A DNA stretch of 34,159 bases, from assembly GCA_016278615.1 (NCBI GenBank), contig JADQBM010000087.1, forward strand, positions 1-34,159, in the 5' to 3' direction. The translations under genes were made by a program, and so were the position numbers. Every line of letters starts with the position of its first letter. The stretch's first letter is position 1. Positions 14,661 to 23,447 of this stretch are shown here, piece by piece. Source of the stretch: Clostridia bacterium. Its GTDB lineage: Bacteria > Bacillota > Clostridia > Peptostreptococcales > JAAYPU01. The notes below the pieces were generated by a model. It worked only from the letters and a program-made list of their open reading frames with translations, made no database searches and was not told where the DNA came from.

Positions 14661-16490
14661 ATGAATTACAGAAAAATGCAAAGTCAGCTAGTTAATAATG
14701 CACTGTTAAACATCATCACCCCAATAGGCCTCGAGCTCAAAAGAAACAGCCTAATCATAGGTGAAAATACCGGAAGAATCTATGGTATCGTCAAATACCC
14801 GCAAAAAGTCGATTATGGATGGCTTGCTAAGATAACCAATATCCCCGGAACAGTAGTTGGTATTACTTTTGTTCCAATAGATAACGGTGAATTTATCTCT
14901 GGCTTATCAAAAAGTGTTATCCAAAATCGAAGTGCAGCAGAAACAGCTAAAGATCCATTGGTTAGGCAGAGGGCAGAAAGAGCTGCTATGGATGGTGAAA
15001 AAATTATGCTGCAAATAGACCAGATGGGTGAAACTGTCGGAACGATGATTATATCCATTATGGCTATGGCAAGAGAAGAATCAACTTTTCAAAAGATCTG
15101 TAGGAAGTCTGAAAGTGTTATTGCTACCAGTAAATGCAAAACAAGAATCATGGCAAACCTACAAGAACAATCATTTAAAAGTGTATCACCATACTATACC
15201 CTCGATGAAGCGATCAGTGAAGTCCTGAAAAGGATTATTCCAATGAGTAGCTTTGTTGGGGGTTTTCCTTTTTCGTCATCGGGTTACAATGACGGGACAG
15301 GCTATTACTTTGGGCGAGATATTGCTGGCGGTCTTGTTGTCCTTGATCCATGGAAGCGTGGCAATGACAGAACCAATACCAACTTCACAATAATGGGTGT
15401 AGCTGGCGTAGGGAAAAGTACCGTGGTTAAGCACATTGCCCTTTCAGAATACATGAAAGGAACTAAAATCATATTTATTGACCCGGAATCGGAATATAAG
15501 GAACTGACAAAAGCATTAGATGGCGATTGGATCAATGCCGGAGGAGGAAGCAATGGTAAAATCAATCCATTGCAGATAAGACCTACACCAGTTGATGATG
15601 ACGACAAGTTTTACAAAGATGTAGGCAACGGCATGGGAGACATGGCAATCTACATAAAGAATCTTGAAATCTTCTATAGTCTGTACTTGCCATCCTTAAC
15701 AGATAAGCAAAAGGCAATACTCAAAAACGAAATCATTGAGCTTTATCATAACTTCGGAATCACATGGGATACTGATATTAATCAGTTAGGCAACGAAGAT
15801 TTTCCAGTCTTCGCTGACCTATATGAGTTGATAAAAAAGAAGGCTGATGAAGTAAACGAGAATGAACAAAATTCGAGTTTCAATGAATATGCAGACCTGG
15901 CGTTACTATTACAAGATATTGCTCTTGGTAGTGACGCTTTTTTATGGAATGGGAAAACCACCATCAAAACCAACACACGTTGCATTTGTTTGGATACCCA
16001 TGATCTTCAAAACACCAGTGACAACATAAAAAGAACGCAGTATTTCAATATTTTGACATGGTGCTGGCAAGAAATGAGCATGGATCGAACAGAACCGGTA
16101 CTACTGATCTGTGATGAAAGCTATTTGATGATTGATCCTAATGTGCCACAGTCTTTAGTGTTTCTCAGAAATGTTGAAAAGAGAGCAAGGAAATACGAAG
16201 CAGGGGTAGCCATCATATCCCATTCTGTTGTCGATTTCTTAGATCCAAAAATCAAACTTTATGGACAAGCCTTATTAGATATTCCTGCCTATAAGATATT
16301 AATGGGATGTGATGGTATGAACTTAATTGAAACAAAGAAACTCTATAATTTGACAGATGCAGAAGAACAGCTTTTAGCTCAGAAGAAAAGAGGAAATGCC
16401 CTTGTTATGATTGGTTCAAAAAGGCTGCATGTTAACTTTCAAATTCCAGACTATAAATTCCAGTTCATGGGCAAAGCCGGAGGAAGATAG
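14661..16490 (+). CDS. VirB4-type conjugation/secretion ATPase
   Basis: A 609-residue VirB4/TraC-class ATPase, hallmark of type IV secretion and conjugation. I start it at the ATG at 14661, 9 bases after an agggagg site; in-frame ATGs at 14556 and 14619 lack such a site and the former lies before the terminator. The N-terminal domain spans about 1-235. Walker A is GVAGVGKST (246-254), followed by HxxL-like helices; the FIDPESEYKEL segment downstream is characteristic of VirB4 proteins. Walker B is LLICDES with D485 and E486. The C-terminal EKRARKYEAG and AIISHSVVDF segments match VirB4 sensor regions. It is probably cytoplasmic and membrane-associated through partners. It is co-directional with the Tad-like genes, and no promoter is evident between it and the upstream terminator. 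Confidence 0.92.
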   Translation: MNYRKMQSQLVNNALLNIITPIGLELKRNSLIIGENTGRIYGIVKYPQKVDYGWLAKITNIPGTVVGITFVPIDNGEFISGLSKSVIQNRSAAETAKDPLVRQRAERAAMDGEKIMLQIDQMGETVGTMIISIMAMAREESTFQKICRKSESVIATSKCKTRIMANLQEQSFKSVSPYYTLDEAISEVLKRIIPMSSFVGGFPFSSSGYNDGTGYYFGRDIAGGLVVLDPWKRGNDRTNTNFTIMGVAGVGKSTVVKHIALSEYMKGTKIIFIDPESEYKELTKALDGDWINAGGGSNGKINPLQIRPTPVDDDDKFYKDVGNGMGDMAIYIKNLEIFYSLYLPSLTDKQKAILKNEIIELYHNFGITWDTDINQLGNEDFPVFADLYELIKKKADEVNENEQNSSFNEYADLALLLQDIALGSDAFLWNGKTTIKTNTRCICLDTHDLQNTSDNIKRTQYFNILTWCWQEMSMDRTEPVLLICDESYLMIDPNVPQSLVFLRNVEKRARKYEAGVAIISHSVVDFLDPKIKLYGQALLDIPAYKILMGCDGMNLIETKKLYNLTDAEEQLLAQKKRGNALVMIGSKRLHVNFQIPDYKFQFMGKAGGR

Positions 16491-16503
16491 GAGAGTGATT
16501 TCT

Positions 16504-16671
16504 TTGAAAAAGAAACTGGTTATTGAATTAATGATTTATATAGTGATTGTCGTAATAGGGATAATTATGTTGTTTGTTTATGAGCCTAAAGAAGTAAAAA
16601 TTATATTGCCGCAGGACTTTCAAATAGAGCAGGAATGGGGTGACAAGGATGCTGTTATACCTATCGAGTAA
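16504..16671 (+). CDS. Small single-pass membrane protein
   Basis: A 55-residue protein with a basic N-terminus (LKKK) and one transmembrane helix (about 7-25), followed by a short acidic tail. I start it at the TTG at 16504, 9 bases after the taggagag site overlapping the virB4 stop; the longer open frame inside virB4 is less likely. It overlaps the next gene by 23 bases. Its size and position suggest a small structural subunit of the transfer machine, but it has no recognised family. Confidence 0.6.
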   Translation: MKKKLVIELMIYIVIVVIGIIMLFVYEPKEVKIILPQDFQIEQEWGDKDAVIPIE

Positions 16672-17659
16672 TGAAAATGTCAACACTTTTGATTTTCTTT
16701 ATGATGAACATGGAATTATCATAAAAAAATTATCCGGAAGTTTTTCCTTCAAACAATTTGTCATCTACGACATACGAAGTTTAAATCATTACAATTACGT
16801 AGCCATAGATTTAAAAGCACTTAAAGACTTAGACATCGATATTATAGAGGCTATAAATGCTTTCAAAAAGATGTACTCATCTAGATTAATCTTTTATATT
16901 GAGGACATAAAACATCATGAAAAACTGATTGTTAAGCTTATTGATGAAGGTGTCTATAATATCGTTGCCTCAGATGAAGTGAATGAATTAAAAGCTGAAA
17001 TTCTGAAAGCAATCAGTGATTTAGGGATTAGTAAAAGAGAAATACAGTCAAAACTATCCCAGGAAAAAGATTTCGATGCAATTCAATACTCGACATGTAC
17101 ATTTGTAAAAAACAACATAAGAATCGCTGTCACAGGGACTCAGAATAGAGTTGGTACTACAACTATGGCGATTAATTTTGCTAATTATCTTGCAAATAAT
17201 GGAGCTAAAGTATGTTATATAGAAGCCAATAAGCAAAAGCATTTAAATGAATTACCGGAATTCTATCAAGGTATGACAGTAAAAGAAGACAGCATTATAT
17301 ATAACGGAGTAAAATATCTTTCTTTACATGCAGAGTGCCATGATGATTTCGATTTCATCATATACGATATGGGCATTGCAACTCATAAAGTCATTAGTGC
17401 CATTAGTAAAAATTGTGATGCAGTCGTCTTATGCACTACAGGAAAACCATATGAATTAAAGCAATTTGAACAAGTAAAAAAATTAATGAACATAGATACA
17501 ACAAAACATTTATTTTCCTTTATAGCAGAATCGGATAAAACAAAATTGGAGAAGCGATATGGTAAAGTATATTTTTCAAACTATACACCCGATTATTTTG
17601 ACGGTGATGTCAATGAAATGATTTGGGAAGATGTATTAAACCCCTTTATAAAAAGATAA
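16649..17659 (+). CDS. Second CpaE/TadZ-like ATPase
   Basis: A 336-residue protein starting at ATG 16649, preceded by a ggggtg site; a GTG at 16640 is possible. The first 150 residues look like a degenerate receiver-type alpha/beta domain, as in CpaE/TadZ. From about 158 a MinD/ParA-like fold begins with GTQNRVGTTT (163-172), a P-loop in which the usual lysine is replaced by threonine, a substitution common in CpaE proteins. A FDFIIYDMG strand (about 235-243) provides the Walker B-like segment. In Tad systems CpaE/TadZ proteins place the apparatus at the cell pole. This element carries two such proteins, at the two ends of the transfer gene set. It is followed 18 bases later by the HTH gene. 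Confidence 0.72.
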   Translation: MLLYLSSNENVNTFDFLYDEHGIIIKKLSGSFSFKQFVIYDIRSLNHYNYVAIDLKALKDLDIDIIEAINAFKKMYSSRLIFYIEDIKHHEKLIVKLIDEGVYNIVASDEVNELKAEILKAISDLGISKREIQSKLSQEKDFDAIQYSTCTFVKNNIRIAVTGTQNRVGTTTMAINFANYLANNGAKVCYIEANKQKHLNELPEFYQGMTVKEDSIIYNGVKYLSLHAECHDDFDFIIYDMGIATHKVISAISKNCDAVVLCTTGKPYELKQFEQVKKLMNIDTTKHLFSFIAESDKTKLEKRYGKVYFSNYTPDYFDGDVNEMIWEDVLNPFIKR

Positions 17660-17677
17660 GTTAGAGGAGGTCACAAG

Positions 17678-18193
17678 ATGACGAATAAAGGTAAATTAAT
17701 CGAAAAGGTATATGCAACAGATTTGAGCCAGCGAGCGACGCTGGTTATTTTTTATTTGATTTATCGTGCAGATCAGGAGAATACATGCTTTCCAAGTATT
17801 AAGAATATTGCAAAAGAATGTAATATCAGTACCAGAACTGTCCAAAGAGCACTAAATGATTTAGAAGAAGCTGGCTTTCTAATTCGTGAAAGCCGGTTTC
17901 ATAAACAAGGAGGACAACGATCCAATTTGTATCGAATAATAATAATTGATGATAATCAGGAACAGAATCTTGAATTGATTAAACTAGATAAGGATATAGA
18001 AAATCAAGATGAAGATAATATATCTGATTTTAATGAGAATAGTAATTCGGAATATGCAACCCATCCCACAGAAAAAGATAGGAAAACACATATGAGTTCA
18101 GATTTTGAGCAGGTGGACTTTACTTCATACTCTGTTATAGGAAATGTACAAAGACAACTGTCAGGGACCCTATGTCACGATGGCATCCCTTGA
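17678..18193 (+). CDS. Helix-turn-helix DNA-binding protein (HTH_36/replication-initiator-like N-terminus)
   Basis: A 171-residue protein with a strong gaggaggtc site. Residues about 14-90 form a winged-helix domain containing FPSIKNIAKECNISTRTVQ (about 43-61) with the RALNDLEEAGFL recognition region, a pattern typical of helix-turn-helix proteins in plasmids and integrative elements. A charged, Asn/Glu-rich linker follows and the protein ends after an unremarkable 40 residues (LCHDGIP). Related proteins are often longer, so the C-terminus may have been cut where the BREX island joins; I cannot prove this. It may regulate the element or initiate replication. It is 18 bases after the CpaE-like gene and appears to be the last gene of the transfer operon in this window. 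Confidence 0.7.
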   Translation: MTNKGKLIEKVYATDLSQRATLVIFYLIYRADQENTCFPSIKNIAKECNISTRTVQRALNDLEEAGFLIRESRFHKQGGQRSNLYRIIIIDDNQEQNLELIKLDKDIENQDEDNISDFNENSNSEYATHPTEKDRKTHMSSDFEQVDFTSYSVIGNVQRQLSGTLCHDGIP

Positions 18194-18454
18194 ATTATAC
18201 ACTCGAATATATAGGGATATTGATAAAAAAGTATGTTTTAAAATTATGTTATTACTGTCAATTATAAAAAGAAATAAAACATTATCATTATTGGCATGAT
18301 CTGCTAAAAGTGATATATATGGAAGCTTAACTCACATACTCTTGTGATTTGTTTTGAGATTATGACATAAACAGTTGAGTAATTGAGTGATAAAGAGTAT
18401 AATAACAAGTAGATTGATAAGCAAATTTAGATACGCTTAAAGTGAGGGATTGCA
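18194..18454. other. Non-coding junction between transfer operon and defence island
   Basis: A very AT-rich 261-base gap. It holds the BREX-side promoter (18375-18403) near its right end. I see no coding frame, terminator, tRNA remnant or convincing attachment repeat. It may mark the insertion boundary of the defence island. Confidence 0.5.
18375..18403 (+). promoter_or_regulatory. Promoter of the regulator-BREX operon
   Basis: TTGAGT (18375-18380) and a perfect TATAAT (18398-18403) are 17 bases apart, a good vegetative promoter. The start point would be near 18410, about 45 bases before the regulator start codon, and could drive the whole BREX-Qat run. Confidence 0.72.
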
Positions 18455-18667
18455 ATGAAAATAAGCTATAAAAAGCTCTGGTTTAAATTGGTTGAGCTAG
18501 ATATGAAAAAAAGTGAACTTAGAAAACTTACAGGACTATCAGCAGGGACAATAACAAGGCTCAATAAAAATGAGCCAGTTTCTATTACAGTCTTGCTTTC
18601 AATTTGTGAGGCACTGAATTGCGATATAGGAGATATTTGTTCTGCAATTCCAGAAGATGAATCCTGA
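18455..18667 (+). CDS. Small Cro/C1-type (XRE) regulator at the head of the BREX operon
   Basis: A 70-residue single-domain DNA-binding protein. It contains a five-helix Cro/C1 fold with KSELRKLTGLSAGTITRLNK (about 19-38) as the helix-turn-helix and a conserved C-terminal LLSICEALNCDIGDI segment (about 48-62). Start ATG 18455 has an agtgaggg site. It is 51 bases before brxA on the same strand, behind a good promoter, so it probably autoregulates and controls BREX expression. Many BREX loci carry a WYL-domain regulator (BrxR) at this place; this one is unrelated and much smaller. Confidence 0.88.
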   Translation: MKISYKKLWFKLVELDMKKSELRKLTGLSAGTITRLNKNEPVSITVLLSICEALNCDIGDICSAIPEDES

Positions 18668-18718
18668 TTATTGGACAGAAGATAAAATATAATAAAGATT
18701 ACGATAGGAGTGAACTGG

Positions 18719-19324
18719 ATGGATGTAACGTTCCCTTATAACGGAAGCTTAACTGCTGAACAGTTCCTTTTTTATGAAATAAGGATTGTGTCAAAACTGT
18801 TTTTAGAAAAATTAACAGTTGAAGAGATTATTGAAATAGTAAAAAAGGATAATTTGTTTCAATATCCAACAGAAAGACAAATTTCAAGGCTGACTAGAGC
18901 TTGCTATAAAAGATTGGTAGCTTTAGAAAATGAAAAGTTGGTGAGAGAATTGGCAAATGCACCTACAGATATTGCTAAGCAAATAAATTTGTATGCAATG
19001 ATGCGATATAATCGACTGGTTTGGGAATTTATGATTAATGTGATTGGTGAAAAATTTAGATTACAAGACTATTCTTTAACCAGAAAAGATGTCAACTTAT
19101 TTTTCATCAGATTACAAGAGCAAAACGACGATGTTGCATCATGGAGTGAAAAAACAATTGCTAAAATTAAACAAGTATTGATAAAAGTTCTTGTTGATAC
19201 AGAGTTTTTAGATCATATTAAATCAGAAGTTCTAAATCCTGTTTTTCTATTTGAAGAACTTGAGACAGAGATTAAAGAAAATAATGATTTTGAAGCATTT
19301 CAAGCTTTTAATTGCTTTAAATAG
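18719..19324 (+). CDS. brxA: BREX protein BrxA (DUF1819 family)
   Basis: A 201-residue protein. ATG 18719 is 8 bases after ataggag; the GTG at 18710 overlaps that site. BrxA family members are small all-helical DNA-binding proteins; features here are the N-terminal FPYNGSLTAEQFLFYEIR segment, a YPTERQISRLTRACYKRL helix, and RYNRLVWEFMINVIGEKF in the centre. It is the first gene of the canonical type 1 order and is followed 9 bases later by brxB. The identification depends on both family resemblance and the full downstream gene set. Confidence 0.88.
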   Translation: MDVTFPYNGSLTAEQFLFYEIRIVSKLFLEKLTVEEIIEIVKKDNLFQYPTERQISRLTRACYKRLVALENEKLVRELANAPTDIAKQINLYAMMRYNRLVWEFMINVIGEKFRLQDYSLTRKDVNLFFIRLQEQNDDVASWSEKTIAKIKQVLIKVLVDTEFLDHIKSEVLNPVFLFEELETEIKENNDFEAFQAFNCFK

Positions 19325-19333
19325 GAGATGGAT

Positions 19334-19891
19334 ATGGAAAACATAAAAAAAGAGTTAGATAAAATAAAAGATAGAATATCAGATTCCAATTTTCTTACGA
19401 ATAAAGGATTAAGCAATGAAGTGGGCATTCATGTTTTTTGTTATTCGCCTAAAAACGAATTAATTGTAAGAGAATATATTGAGATGTTAAAGAATGAAAA
19501 AAATACGCCTTATAAAATCATTGAGCAAGATCTTTATGAAATTTTTCTAGAATTACTTGAAGATAAAAGAGTGTTAAATACTGTAGAGTCACTTGAAGAA
19601 AAAAAAGGAAAAGATTATTTGCTTACACAATTGCAAAAAATAGCTACCCCAGAAGCATTGATAGAAAAAATGAAATATGAACCACATGAATATGGTGATG
19701 TTCTCTTTCTCACGGGAATAGGAAAAATATATCCCTTTATGAGATCTCATAAAATGTTAGATAGTATGCAGCATATATTTTCAGATATTCCAATAGTAAT
19801 GTTTTACCCTGGAGAATTTAATGGTCGTGGATTAGAACTTTTTAATAAATTTTTTGATGGCAATTATTATAGAGCATTCAGCTTGCTATAA
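19334..19891 (+). CDS. brxB: BREX protein BrxB (DUF1788 family)
   Basis: A 185-residue cytoplasmic protein. I prefer the ATG at 19334 because the taggag site is well spaced for it; one at 19328 abuts the site. Diagnostic BrxB features are the N-terminal helix, the central region KYEPHEYGDVLFLTGIGKIYPFMRSH (about 115-140, cited here only by its key GIGKIYPF motif) and a C-terminal IPIVMFYPGEF...YRAFSLL end. BrxB is an essential BREX component, proposed to act as an adaptor among BrxC, PglX and PglZ. Spacing to brxC is 15 bases. Confidence 0.88.
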   Translation: MENIKKELDKIKDRISDSNFLTNKGLSNEVGIHVFCYSPKNELIVREYIEMLKNEKNTPYKIIEQDLYEIFLELLEDKRVLNTVESLEEKKGKDYLLTQLQKIATPEALIEKMKYEPHEYGDVLFLTGIGKIYPFMRSHKMLDSMQHIFSDIPIVMFYPGEFNGRGLELFNKFFDGNYYRAFSLL

Positions 19892-19906
19892 CGGAGGGAT
19901 TTGTGG

Positions 19907-22900
19907 ATGAAGATTCAAAATATGTTTAAAAACGATATTAATCGTGATATTAATGGGGTTATTAAAGTAGCTCAAGATGACGAAAAAAGCCTACATCAGG
20001 AATTGAGTGAATATATTATTACAAAAGAACTTAGACGTCACTTTGCTACTTTTTTTGACAATTATACAAAAGCAATAGATCAACCGACGGACAAAATGGG
20101 AGTTTGGATTTCTGGCTTTTTTGGAAGTGGTAAGTCACACTTCTTAAAAATGCTATCATACTTACTTACAAATAAAAAAGTGAGTAATCAAAATGCTGTA
20201 GATTACTTTGAGAATAAATTCGATGACTCAATGATGTACGCTATGATCAAGAAATCAGTTTCTGTTCCCACTGAGTCAATACTGTTTAACATAGATATTG
20301 AGGGTCCTATAAATAAAGATAAAACAGCAGTACTTAGAGTCTTTACTAAGGTATTTTATAATCACTGTGGATATTATGGTGAAGATTTAAAAATAGCAAA
20401 ACTTGAACGCTTTATTGATAAACAGGGTAAAACTAATGAATTTAGGGAAGTTTTTGAGCAAATCAATGGTGGAAACTGGCTTGAAACCAGAGATTCCTAT
20501 GCATTTTTTGAAGATGATATTGTAGAGGTTCTTAAAGTTGTGCTCGGAATGAGTGAAACAGCTGCTCGTAATTGGTTTAATAGCGAAGAAAATGGCGATA
20601 TGAGCATTAAACAATTGGTTACAGAAATTAAAGAATATGTAGATAATAAAGGTAAGAATTTTAGATTATTGTTTATGGTCGATGAGGTAGGCCAATACAT
20701 TGGTGATGATGGCGATTTAATGATAAATCTACAATCTATTGTTGAAGAATTGGGCGCAAAATGTAGGGGAAAAGTTTGGGTTATGGTAACAAGTCAAGAA
20801 GCGATTGACTCCATAGTTAAGATTAGCGGAGATGATTTTTCAAAAATTCAAGGAAGGTTTAACACACGCCTTAGTCTTTCTTCATCTTCAGTTGACGAAG
20901 TTATTAAAAAGAGAGTGCTTGCAAAAACAGATGATGCAGAACAATTGCTAGATATGGTCTATGAAAAAGAATATGCGGTTTTGAAAAACTTATTTACATT
21001 CAATAATCCAATATTGGATATTAAGGGTTATTCAAATGGGAGTGAATTTACCTCCACATTTCCATTTGTACCGTATCAATTTATTGTTATTCAAAAAGTT
21101 TTGGCAGAAATAAGGAAGCATGGTAACTCTGGCAAGCACCTTTCTGGTGGAGAACGTTCTATGCTTTCAGGTTTTCAGGAAGCAGCACAAGAATTTCAAT
21201 ATAAAGATGAAAATGCACTGGTTCCTTTTTATAAATTTTATAATACGGTACATACATTCTTAGAAAGTCCTATTCGTAGGGTTATAGATCGTTGTCAAAC
21301 AGCAGCTGATAATAATGATGGAATAGAACAAGAAGATGTAAGCGTACTTAAATTACTTTATTTGGTTCGATATATAGATGATATTAAAGCAAATATTAAT
21401 AATATTGCAATTCTTATGGTAGATGATATTAGGACGGATAAAATAGCATTAAGAGAAAAGATAAAAAATTCATTAGAACGTCTTCTTGTACAAAACTATA
21501 TTGCTAGAAATGGGGATACTTACGCATTTCTTACAGACGAAGAGCAGGATATTGCTATTGATATAAAAAATACTGTAGTAGATAGTTCTACAATTGTTCA
21601 AAGTATTGGGCAAACAATATATAGTGATATTTTTCCAACAAAGAAATACAAGTATAAGAAATATGATTTTGCCTATGATCAATATGTCGATGAAACTTTA
21701 ATTGGCTCAGCAAGCGGTGGAATGAGATTGCGTATAATTACAGTAGCAAGTGATTATTACAATACTTCTGAGCAAAAATTAATCATGGATTCTCAAATAA
21801 ATAATGAAGCCATTGTAATCTTATCAAACGAAGCACCTTATTTTGAGGAATTAGAGCAAGCAATGAAAATTCGAAAATATGTGAAGCAAAGAAATATATC
21901 TCAGTTACCAGAAAGCATACAAGATATTATCAGAAAAAGACAACAGCAAGCACGTAACTTAGAAGATAGAGCTACAAACTATATAGAAAAGGCTATACTA
22001 ACAGCTAAATTTTACATTCATGGAGAAAAAATAGAGATTAAATCTGGAAGTGTAAGGGATATTTTAGATGCGGCTCTTAGGAATCTTGTAGAAAGTGTAT
22101 ACAATAAATTAAATATGGTAAATTCCTTTGTAGATAGTGATGCAGACATCCTACAAATATTAAATAGTAAGAGTCATGAGATTGGGATAATAGGAACTGG
22201 GACAAATAATGAGTATGCACTAAATGAAATTAGCCAGTGGTTAGAATTACAAAGTCAAAAAATGTTACCTACTTCAATGGGAGATGTTCAAAGAAGATAT
22301 GGCGCTATTCCTTATGGGTGGAGAGAAATAGATATTGCTGCAATGATTGCCAATTTAATTGCACAGCAAAAAATATCTATTCGTTATGGCGGAGTATTGA
22401 TATCTAAAGAAGAGCGTAGGTTAGTAGACTATTTACGTAAAAAATCAGAAATAGATAAGGCAAGTGTAACAAGACGTATTGCACCGTCAGAAGATTTGAT
22501 TAGGAAAAGCGTGGATTTTTTAAGAGAATATCTAGGTGCTATGGATATTCCGACTGATGAAGATGGACTGATTTATTATGTGACAGATACATTTACTAAA
22601 AGATTAACACATTACGAAACGCTTATTGAAAGTGAATATAGTCGAGAAAACTATCCTCAAAAAGAAATTGTAGATGAAGCATATAAATTAATGCAAGATA
22701 TTTTGTCGCAACGAAAAGATAATGTTGCACTTCTAAATCGTATGATACAAAAGCAAGATGCATTATTTGATTCTGCTGAAGTTATGGAAGAGATTGAAAC
22801 ATTTTTTAAAACGCAAAAAGTGATATTTGATTCTGCAAAGAAATTGTTAAAAGATATTCGAACTGAACGGGATTATTATGCAACAGAGATGGAAGCATCT

Positions 22901-23434
22901 AGTGCAATTAGAGAAATTGCATCAATACTTACTTCACCAAAACCATACCCTCGAATCAAAGAATTATCTGAATTAATGCAAAAATTTAAAATGGTTAGAA
23001 ATACACTCTTAGAGTTAAAAAGAGAGGAAGTTAATGGAATAATTATTCAATGCATGGGAGATATTCACACTCTAGCTGGTTGGAGCATGCGAGCAGAAGA
23101 ACATGTTCGAAAATCCGATGATTACTTTAAAAAGAAAAAACAGGAAGTTATAGAATCGGATTCACTTACAGTTTTAGATGCAATGATTACTCAAATGTTG
23201 AACTATAAAGATACAATATGCAAACATATAGAATTTACGGTAAATGATGTTCCTGCTATTGATAAAGGCACCAACGTAGATAGAAAGCCTCAAAAAGTTG
23301 TAACTGTAAGAAGATATGATATTTGTCCAGTAAAACGGATACAAAATAAAGAAGATATTGATAAATATGTGGAAACAATAAGAGAAAAATTATACGAGGC
23401 TTTAGAAGAAAATGATGGAATTCAAATAAACTAG
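19907..23434 (+). CDS. brxC: BREX P-loop ATPase BrxC
   Basis: A 1175-residue ATPase of normal length for BrxC. ATG 19907 has a cggaggg site 8 bases upstream; a TTG at 19901 is too close to the site. Walker A is GFFGSGKS (70-77), inside the characteristic VWISGFFGSGKSHFLK region, and Walker B is LLFMVDEVGQ with D259 and E260. A long helical C-terminal half, including charged segments near 770-1100, suits oligomerisation. BrxC is required for BREX defence and probably couples ATP hydrolysis to complex assembly or target recognition; its precise reaction is not settled. The reading frame is intact. Confidence 0.93.
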   Translation: MKIQNMFKNDINRDINGVIKVAQDDEKSLHQELSEYIITKELRRHFATFFDNYTKAIDQPTDKMGVWISGFFGSGKSHFLKMLSYLLTNKKVSNQNAVDYFENKFDDSMMYAMIKKSVSVPTESILFNIDIEGPINKDKTAVLRVFTKVFYNHCGYYGEDLKIAKLERFIDKQGKTNEFREVFEQINGGNWLETRDSYAFFEDDIVEVLKVVLGMSETAARNWFNSEENGDMSIKQLVTEIKEYVDNKGKNFRLLFMVDEVGQYIGDDGDLMINLQSIVEELGAKCRGKVWVMVTSQEAIDSIVKISGDDFSKIQGRFNTRLSLSSSSVDEVIKKRVLAKTDDAEQLLDMVYEKEYAVLKNLFTFNNPILDIKGYSNGSEFTSTFPFVPYQFIVIQKVLAEIRKHGNSGKHLSGGERSMLSGFQEAAQEFQYKDENALVPFYKFYNTVHTFLESPIRRVIDRCQTAADNNDGIEQEDVSVLKLLYLVRYIDDIKANINNIAILMVDDIRTDKIALREKIKNSLERLLVQNYIARNGDTYAFLTDEEQDIAIDIKNTVVDSSTIVQSIGQTIYSDIFPTKKYKYKKYDFAYDQYVDETLIGSASGGMRLRIITVASDYYNTSEQKLIMDSQINNEAIVILSNEAPYFEELEQAMKIRKYVKQRNISQLPESIQDIIRKRQQQARNLEDRATNYIEKAILTAKFYIHGEKIEIKSGSVRDILDAALRNLVESVYNKLNMVNSFVDSDADILQILNSKSHEIGIIGTGTNNEYALNEISQWLELQSQKMLPTSMGDVQRRYGAIPYGWREIDIAAMIANLIAQQKISIRYGGVLISKEERRLVDYLRKKSEIDKASVTRRIAPSEDLIRKSVDFLREYLGAMDIPTDEDGLIYYVTDTFTKRLTHYETLIESEYSRENYPQKEIVDEAYKLMQDILSQRKDNVALLNRMIQKQDALFDSAEVMEEIETFFKTQKVIFDSAKKLLKDIRTERDYYATEMEASSAIREIASILTSPKPYPRIKELSELMQKFKMVRNTLLELKREEVNGIIIQCMGDIHTLAGWSMRAEEHVRKSDDYFKKKKQEVIESDSLTVLDAMITQMLNYKDTICKHIEFTVNDVPAIDKGTNVDRKPQKVVTVRRYDICPVKRIQNKEDIDKYVETIREKLYEALEENDGIQIN

Positions 23435-23447
23435 GAGGGGTGAGTAA

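Noticed and set aside
18145-18192. AGGGA/TCCCT inverted sequence at the end of the HTH gene
   Set aside because: The arms are short and imperfect and there is no T-run, so neither a terminator nor an attachment site is supported.
18669-18693. Possible second promoter between the XRE regulator and brxA
   Set aside because: A perfect TATAAT exists at 18688-18693, but the sequence at the proper -35 distance is poor and the nearby TGGACA is only about 10 bases away.
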